Positions 1 through 3,537 of a stretch of 6,056 nt of DNA are shown one piece after another. How positions within the stretch are numbered: position 1 is the stretch's first letter; each line of letters opens with the position of its first letter. The DNA comes from CAZSPL01 sp964608735 (GTDB lineage: Bacteria; JAJVIF01; JAPKYR01; CAZSPL01). The stretch covers positions 1 through 6,056 of the forward strand of contig CAZSPL010000217.1 in assembly GCA_964608735.1 (NCBI GenBank), written 5' to 3'. The position numbers and the translations under genes were made by a program. The notes beneath the pieces were generated by a model. It saw only the letters and a list, made by a program, of their open reading frames with translations, ran no database searches and was not told where the DNA came from.

Positions 1-754
1 GGGCTTTAATCTCGACGGGACGCGCAAATATCCCCCCTTCTATTTTTTCGGCAGCTTCAGCCGAAAGCTTAAATTCATATATATGGAAAAATGCCTCCCG
101 GACGAGTTCATATGACCCGGCGAGGCTGTGCCTGAGCCGTGCCGCATTCTGTATCGCCGTCGCTATGTCCCGGTGAAGCCGCGCCCCATCGCGTATTGCC
201 GCCGTCTCCTCCCCGAGACTCTCCGCCATCGCGGCGACATCGGCATAAATCCCCGCGTCATCGGTAACCACCGCCCCGCCGCCGATTACCCCCGGAATAA
301 GCTTCACCCTTCCGAAACTGATGAACGACAGCGGCCCGAAACTCCCGGCGGGCTTGCCGCCGATAACCGTTCCCGCCGCCTGGCATGCATCTTCGAGAAG
401 CAGCGCGCCGTATTCATCGCATAAACGCCCTATCTCGTCGATCCTGCACGGCTTGCCGAATATATGCACCGCGATGACCGCGCGGCATCCCGCTTCGAGG
501 GCGACGCGCACGCTTTCCGGCGACATGTTGAGGTCGACGGGATCGCAGTCGCAGATTACCGGCACCATCCCGACCGACGATACGACATTCGCCGGCGTTA
601 GGCAGCATATCGATGGCACCGCCACCTTGTCGCCCGGCTTGAGCAGCGCCCTGAGCGCGACGGCAATCGCGCTCGAGCCGCGCCCGGTAAGCACCGCGTA
701 GCGGCGTCCGAATGTCTCAGCCACCAATGCAGCTATTTTGTCGAGTTCTTTCAC
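1..754 (-). CDS. DegT/DnrJ/EryC1/StrS-family PLP-dependent aminotransferase, 3' end outside window, N-terminus uncertain
   Basis: The minus-strand frame reads without a stop from 784 down to the window edge; 251 codons remain if the GTG at 754-752 is the start. Family members are cytosolic fold-type I PLP enzymes that usually transaminate nucleotide-linked keto-sugars for surface polysaccharides or antibiotics. Visible motifs, numbered from that GTG: GRGSSA (24-29, cofactor phosphate loop), HIFG (97-100, the HxYG-like motif), LLLEDACQA (118-126, with the PLP-contacting Asp122 and Gln125), and SFGRVKLIPG (146-155), where Lys151 is the likely Schiff-base lysine, followed by GGGAVVTDD. The catalytic residues are therefore intact. 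The usual 25-30 N-terminal residues of the family are missing: the frame is closed by TGA at 787-785 and no good ribosome binding site precedes the GTG. The family is clear; the sugar substrate is not, and the start is a guess. No sugar-biosynthesis neighbours are visible. Confidence 0.85.
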   Translation of the reverse strand, partial: MKELDKIAALVAETFGRRYAVLTGRGSSAIAVALRALLKPGDKVAVPSICCLTPANVVSSVGMVPVICDCDPVDLNMSPESVRVALEAGCRAVIAVHIFGKPCRIDEIGRLCDEYGALLLEDACQAAGTVIGGKPAGSFGPLSFISFGRVKLIPGVIGGGAVVTDDAGIYADVAAMAESLGEETAAIRDGARLHRDIATAIQNAARLRHSLAGSYELVREAFFHIYEFKLSAEAAEKIEGGIFARPVEIKA

Positions 755-861
755 GACAACGGCGGGAATCTGTTCCCATTTATTTCATCGGTAATTGGGG
801 CAATCTATGAATGCGCGATGCAATAATCACAAGCCCTTAAACATCTCTTTCCCCTGGGACC

Positions 862-878
862 GCGGGCTGCCAGCCCGC
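862..878. repeat. GC-rich hairpin, REP-like intergenic element
   Basis: GCGGGCT (862-868) and AGCCCGC (872-878) form a perfect 7-bp stem with a 3-base loop. The unit CCAGCCCGC occurs at 870-878 and again at 884-892, so the second copy could compete for the first arm. There is no T run on either strand, so it is a poor intrinsic terminator. It lies upstream of the aminotransferase frame on the minus strand. A dispersed repeat is the likeliest reading, but genome-wide copy number cannot be seen here. Confidence 0.5.
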
Positions 879-938
879 ATGATCCAGCCCGCGAGACTGT
901 CCCCAAACGCATAATGTCAATCCTCTCGACATCCTGCC

Positions 939-951
939 TGGGACTGTCCCA
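939..951. repeat. Odd palindrome TGGGACTGTCCCA
   Basis: Six-base arms TGGGAC and GTCCCA flank one central T. A related half, GACTGTCCCC, lies at 894-903. The unit is gene-free and sits between two minus-strand genes. It may be part of the same composite intergenic repeat as the hairpin at 862-878, or a protein binding site; the sequence alone does not decide. Confidence 0.4.
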
Positions 952-981
952 AGGGCTGCTACATCACCCCAAACCCCGGGT

Positions 982-1032
982 AGCGCGTATCTATTCGCAC
1001 TCTTGTGCGACGGCGTAGCCGTGATGCGCGCT
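982..1032. repeat. Y-shaped (three-way junction) inverted-repeat element
   Basis: Three nested pairings account for nearly all of the 51 bases. The outer stem AGCGCGTAT (982-990) pairs with ATGCGCGCT (1024-1032), 9 bp with one G-T wobble. Inside it are a 6-bp stem TCGCAC/GTGCGA (995-1000 with 1005-1010, loop TCTT) and a 4-bp stem CGGC/GCCG (1011-1014 with 1018-1021, loop GTA). The element begins 16 bases after the stop of the minus-strand lipoprotein gene, so it would fold at the 3' end of that transcript. No T run follows in either direction, so I read it as a REP-like or mRNA-stabilising structure rather than a classical terminator. Confidence 0.5.
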
Positions 1033-1048
1033 CCGTCTGCCTGCTCCC

Positions 1049-1642
1049 TTAACCCTTCGCGATGCTTATCAGCACCATACCCCCGGGCGATTCCTCCCCG
1101 ATATTCACGCTGAACCGGTTCCCCCCATCGCTGATTTTGAAGAACGCATGAAGCGGCGCCTTGCCCTGGTCGCCGAGATTATTGCCTGCATCCATCTCCC
1201 TTCCCTTAAGTATCTGCGAGTAATACATCCACACATTGATGAACGGGTCGCTCGTCGTGGTCGTGTGGCTGGTCGCATCGCCGATATTCTCCTTGATGCG
1301 ATTTCCGTTGGTGGGGTTCGTTATCGGGTACACGAGATCCTGCAATGTAAGAGCCCCCTCCACCGGCTCCGCGGCACCCGGCCCGCTCACATCAGGCAAC
1401 ACCAGCCCGTCGCCGTCATCGTCGGTCTTCTCGCCGCCCGGCGGTACTTCCTCGATAACACCTTCCTCCCCCTGCTCCTCGCCGGTGGTGGTATCTATCT
1501 TCCCTGCTTCCACCGCACCCTTTGCGGCGTCCGCCGCGCCCTTCAGCGCTTCAGTCTCCGCCTTATTCTCCTTCTCGCAGCCCAATACGAACATCAGGCA
1601 TGCTATCGCCGCGATGATAAGAAATCCTTTTATGATTTTCAT
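1049..1642 (-). CDS. Predicted lipoprotein of unknown function (197 aa)
   Basis: I do not recognise a family. The ATG at 1642-1640 is chosen because GGAGG (1655-1651 on the minus strand) sits 8 bases before it; the in-frame TTG at 1657 overlaps that site and is unlikely. The N-terminus is a lipoprotein signal peptide: two lysines (K2, K5), a hydrophobic core (about 7-20) and a lipobox VLGC with Cys22 as the lipidated residue. Asp at +2 is absent (Glu23 instead), so outer-membrane sorting is possible. Residues 23-95 are low-complexity, with an Ala/Lys/Glu-rich stretch (27-48), a Glu/Gly-rich linker and DDDGDG (74-79). Residues 97-197 look like a small folded domain beginning ALTLQDLVYP and ending GGMVLISIAKG. 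The gene stands alone and is divergent from the nitroreductase operon. Its job may be envelope-related; no function is assigned. Confidence 0.8.
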   Translation of the reverse strand: MKIIKGFLIIAAIACLMFVLGCEKENKAETEALKGAADAAKGAVEAGKIDTTTGEEQGEEGVIEEVPPGGEKTDDDGDGLVLPDVSGPGAAEPVEGALTLQDLVYPITNPTNGNRIKENIGDATSHTTTTSDPFINVWMYYSQILKGREMDAGNNLGDQGKAPLHAFFKISDGGNRFSVNIGEESPGGMVLISIAKG

Positions 1643-1650
1643 AGCCGCTT

Positions 1651-1655
1651 CCTCC
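1651..1655 (-). promoter_or_regulatory. Ribosome binding site fixing the lipoprotein start
   Basis: The minus strand reads GGAGG here, 8 bases before the ATG at 1642. This supports the 197-residue start over the TTG five codons upstream, whose codon partly overlaps the site. Confidence 0.7.
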
Positions 1656-1670
1656 AACTGTTCTCCAAGG

Positions 1671-1709
1671 CATTATACGACCACATTATACGTCAACATT
1701 ATACGACAA
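1671..1709 (-). repeat. Three tandem 13-bp repeats, each with TATAAT on the minus strand
   Basis: CATTATACG occurs at 1671-1679, 1684-1692 and 1697-1705, exactly 13 bases apart, each followed by a similar tetramer (ACCA, TCAA, ACAA). On the minus strand each unit contains a perfect -10 hexamer TATAAT (at 1677-1672, 1690-1685 and 1703-1698). The copy nearest the lipoprotein gene would start transcription near 1665, about 23 bases before its ATG. No convincing -35 hexamer sits 16-18 bases upstream of any copy. The TTGACG and TTGTCG inside the repeats are only 13 bases from the next TATAAT. The array could be a repeated -10, an operator iteron, or both. Confidence 0.6.
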
Positions 1710-1747
1710 TTTCACCCCCTTGCGGGTTGGATAAATTATCGCGGGGT

Positions 1748-1776
1748 TTGCCAACCGGTTGATGTCCCTGCATAAT
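1748..1776 (+). promoter_or_regulatory. Sigma70-type promoter of the nitroreductase operon, with palindromes
   Basis: TTGCCA (1748-1753) and CATAAT (1771-1776) each match the consensus at five of six positions and are 17 bases apart. Transcription would begin around 1782-1784, that is, at the ATG at 1784. No Shine-Dalgarno sequence precedes that ATG, which agrees with a leaderless message. The perfect 10-bp palindrome CAACCGGTTG (1752-1761) overlaps the -35 element and spacer. A second palindrome, GATAA-A-TTATC, lies at 1730-1740. Both are candidate operators, inferred from symmetry and position only. Confidence 0.55.
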
Positions 1777-1783
1777 TACATCC

Positions 1784-2665
1784 ATGCATGCGCAGACTAC
1801 CATCATCGACCCCGACAAATGCACCGCTTGCGGCGAATGCATCAAAGAGTGCCCGGTCACGTTCCTCGGCGCGGACAACCGCGGCAAAGCTATCCCCATA
1901 CGCGAAACCGGCTGCATACGGTGCGGGCATTGTGTCGCCGTATGCCCGGTCGATGCCGTCACTCTCCCCGCATATACTGCCGATAATTTCCCCCCTGCGC
2001 CCGCGCCCGGCATCGAATACTCGGCGCTCATGTCATTCCTGCGACGTCGCCGCTCCGTACGCCGCTACGAAAACAGGCCCGTCTCGAAGGGCGTCGTAGA
2101 AAAACTCCTCGATGCCGCGCGCTATGCCCCCACCGGCACCAACCGCCAGGCCCGCAGGTTCCAAATCGTCTACGGCGCGGAAAATGTGAGGCGAATCGCC
2201 GCGGCGATGCTCGGCCACGCATCCAAACTCGTCAACCTCATGGAATCCCCGCTCGGAAGAATCCAGGTTCGCGTGGTTGCCGGCGGGAAGGCATACAAAG
2301 CCCTCGACGAATATCTCCCGGTCTTTCGCGAAATGATAATGCGCTTCGAGGACGGCGGCGACCCGGTCTTCTACCACGCGCCGCTCCTCATCGGGATCCA
2401 CGATGACAGAAACTCATACACCGCCCACGAAGATTGCGTCATCGCCGGCTACCACATGGTCCTCGCCGCCGAAACCCTCGGACTCGGAAGCTGCATCAAC
2501 GGTTTCCTTACATCGACCGCCCGGCATTCGAAACCGGTGCGCGACGCCATGCACATCCCCGGCTCCGACCACCTATATTTCGCGGTCGGATTCGGCTGGC
2601 CCGATGTGGAATATCTCCGGCTCGTCGACCGCTTCCCGGGGGAAATCCACTGGATTGAAGGATGA
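1784..2665 (+). CDS. Ferredoxin-nitroreductase fusion (2[4Fe-4S], FMN), 293 aa
   Basis: Residues 7-60 are a bacterial-type ferredoxin with two CxxCxxCxxxCP motifs (Cys13, 16, 19, 23 and Cys44, 47, 50, 54), enough for two [4Fe-4S] clusters. A Pro/Ala-rich linker (about 62-76) leads to a nitroreductase domain (about 79-290). It starts with RRRRSVRRYENRPV (87-100), the Arg/Ser motif that holds the FMN phosphate, then the APTGTNRQ segment (115-122), and later a GLGSCINGF segment near the flavin. This fusion is known in anaerobic bacteria and archaea. The expected role is a cytosolic, probably dimeric, flavin reductase fed by its own clusters; the substrate is unknown. Length is normal for the fusion. 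The ATG is the only sensible start before the ferredoxin, yet has no ribosome binding site, so leaderless expression is likely. The TGA stop is 4 bases before the next gene, which is also a nitroreductase-fold protein. Confidence 0.9.
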   Translation: MHAQTTIIDPDKCTACGECIKECPVTFLGADNRGKAIPIRETGCIRCGHCVAVCPVDAVTLPAYTADNFPPAPAPGIEYSALMSFLRRRRSVRRYENRPVSKGVVEKLLDAARYAPTGTNRQARRFQIVYGAENVRRIAAAMLGHASKLVNLMESPLGRIQVRVVAGGKAYKALDEYLPVFREMIMRFEDGGDPVFYHAPLLIGIHDDRNSYTAHEDCVIAGYHMVLAAETLGLGSCINGFLTSTARHSKPVRDAMHIPGSDHLYFAVGFGWPDVEYLRLVDRFPGEIHWIEG

Positions 2666-2669
2666 CACG

Positions 2670-3263
2670 ATGAATGCAATGAATATTATCGAACTTCCCG
2701 AACCCGACACCACCGGCGCGATGCCGCTCGAACAATGCATCGCCGCGAGACGAAGCATAAGGCAATTCTCCCCCGACCCATTACCCCCCGCCTCCATAGG
2801 CCAACTATGCTGGGCCGCGCAGGGCATCACCGACATCAAGCGCGGATACCGCGCGGTGCCGTCGGCGGGCGCGACATTCCCCGCCGAAATCTTCGCTGTC
2901 ATCCACGAAGGTGTCTATCGCTATGTCCCCCTCAAACACCAGCTCGAACTCGTGACCCAGGGCGATGTCCGTCCCGCTCTCTCCAAAGCGTGCCTCGCAC
3001 AGGGATTCGTACGCCAGGCCCCACTGAATATCGTCATCGGGATGATTCCCGCCCGCACAACCGGCCACTATGGCGCGCGCGGCGAGCGGTACATCGTCCT
3101 CGAAGCCGGGCACATCGCGCAGAACCTCCACCTGCAGGCAATCGCGCTCGGACTCGACTCCGTCGCCGTCGGCGCATACAACGACAACGCCGTCGCCGAA
3201 GCATGCCATATGCCCCCCGAAATCGACCCGGTCTATATTGTTACTATCGGGAAGGCGAGATAG
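2670..3263 (+). CDS. SagB/ThcOx-type nitroreductase-family oxidoreductase, 197 aa
   Basis: The ATG at 2670 is preceded by AAGGA (2658-2662) with 7 bases between; the in-frame ATG at 2679 is a weaker alternative. The protein is one compact nitroreductase domain with SagB-type marks: LPEP near the start (9-12), RRSIRQFSPDPL (27-38, FMN phosphate binding), PSAGATFPAEIF (64-75), VYRYVPLKHQLEL (82-94), and RGERYIVLEAGHIAQNLHLQ (137-156) followed by ALGLDSVAVGAYND. SagB and ThcOx enzymes are FMN dehydrogenases best known for oxidising azolines in RiPP maturation, but many free-standing relatives of about 200 residues have no assigned substrate. No precursor peptide, YcaO protein or exporter is visible. 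The 4-base gap to the ferredoxin-nitroreductase gene makes co-transcription near certain. An electron-transfer partnership between the two is an inference. Codon use is GC-rich, like the gene before it. Confidence 0.88.
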   Translation: MNAMNIIELPEPDTTGAMPLEQCIAARRSIRQFSPDPLPPASIGQLCWAAQGITDIKRGYRAVPSAGATFPAEIFAVIHEGVYRYVPLKHQLELVTQGDVRPALSKACLAQGFVRQAPLNIVIGMIPARTTGHYGARGERYIVLEAGHIAQNLHLQAIALGLDSVAVGAYNDNAVAEACHMPPEIDPVYIVTIGKAR

Positions 3264-3381
3264 AAGAAGCAGTAATGTTTCTTTAGAATTATTTTCAGCT
3301 TAATAAACGGCTTTAAATCTCATTAAAATTCAGGCTATTAATAACGATTACTGTTATGCAGAAAATAAAACATAACCCCCC

Positions 3382-3409
3382 TTGACATTCGAAATACTTG
3401 GGGTATTAT
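3382..3409 (+). promoter_or_regulatory. Strong sigma70-type promoter for the large surface-type gene
   Basis: A perfect -35 TTGACA (3382-3387) and a five-of-six -10 TATTAT (3404-3409) are 16 bases apart in an AT-rich spacer. An alternative -10, TATAAG at 3407-3412, would have a 19-base spacer. The start of transcription would be near 3416, giving a 5' leader of about 42 bases before the ATG at 3458. I see no convincing terminator for the upstream operon between 3264 and 3381. Confidence 0.7.
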
Positions 3410-3443
3410 AAGTTTATTCAAATCAAATAACGCTTAACAAAAA

Positions 3444-3450
3444 GGGAGGA
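3444..3450 (+). promoter_or_regulatory. Ribosome binding site for the ATG at 3458
   Basis: GGGAGGA, 7 bases before the ATG at 3458, is the best Shine-Dalgarno sequence in the window. In contrast, no good site precedes the ATG at 3538, where the long frame first offers an ATG. Translation is therefore expected to begin at 3458, in a frame that the poly-G tract knocks out of phase. Confidence 0.75.
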
Positions 3451-3457
3451 TTAAGCG

Positions 3458-3508
3458 ATGAGTAACAAAGGAATGCAGCTTCGGTTGTTCGGGGGGGGGG
3501 GGGGGTAG
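3458..3508 (+). other. Out-of-frame 5' start of the large gene, ending in TAG after the G run
   Basis: From the ATG at 3458 the frame encodes MSNKGMQLRLF, then five glycines from the 15-G tract, then TAG at 3506-3508. With 16 (or 13) Gs the same start would read on as Gly-Val-Ala-Pro-Pro-Ser-Glu-Leu and enter the 805-codon frame without a stop. I take this as the true 5' end of the following gene, displaced by one base. There is no hydrophobic signal-peptide core between the ATG and the glycines, which is odd for what looks like an exported protein. Confidence 0.65.
3491..3505 (+). repeat. Homopolymer tract of 15 Gs
   Basis: Fifteen consecutive Gs lie 30 bases inside the reading frame that starts at 3458. 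Tracts of this length slip readily during replication and are used as phase-variation switches in surface-protein genes of several bacteria. They are also a common place for sequencing and assembly errors. The sequence alone cannot tell these apart. Confidence 0.9.
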
Positions 3509-3537
3509 CGCCTCCTTCGGAGTTAAGTAGTCCGCCC

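Noticed and set aside
785..844. Recoding of TGA (for example as Trp) to rescue the aminotransferase N-terminus
   Set aside because: The ferredoxin-nitroreductase ends with TGA at a natural C-terminus, 4 bases before the next gene. Reading through would run an overlapping shadow frame across the SagB-like gene. Trp is encoded by TGG throughout.
1671..1709. CRISPR array
   Set aside because: The repeat unit is 13 bp with no true spacers and only three copies.
1148..1775. Long plus-strand open frames opposite the lipoprotein gene
   Set aside because: They are shadows of a GC-rich coding strand; the minus-strand frame has a ribosome binding site, signal peptide and lipobox, while these have Arg/His- or Ser/Pro-rich composition and no domain.
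1784..3263. Azole-type RiPP biosynthetic cluster suggested by the SagB-like protein
   Set aside because: No YcaO cyclodehydratase, precursor peptide, protease or exporter is present in the window.
2735..3286. Plus-strand Arg/His/Pro-rich open frame overlapping the SagB-like gene
   Set aside because: It is the plus-one shadow of a gene with clear family motifs; no ribosome binding site or recognisable domain.
3264..3381. Intrinsic terminator after the nitroreductase operon
   Set aside because: Only weak AT-rich stems such as ATAAC/GTTAT with a 7-base loop are visible, with no GC-rich stem followed by a T run.
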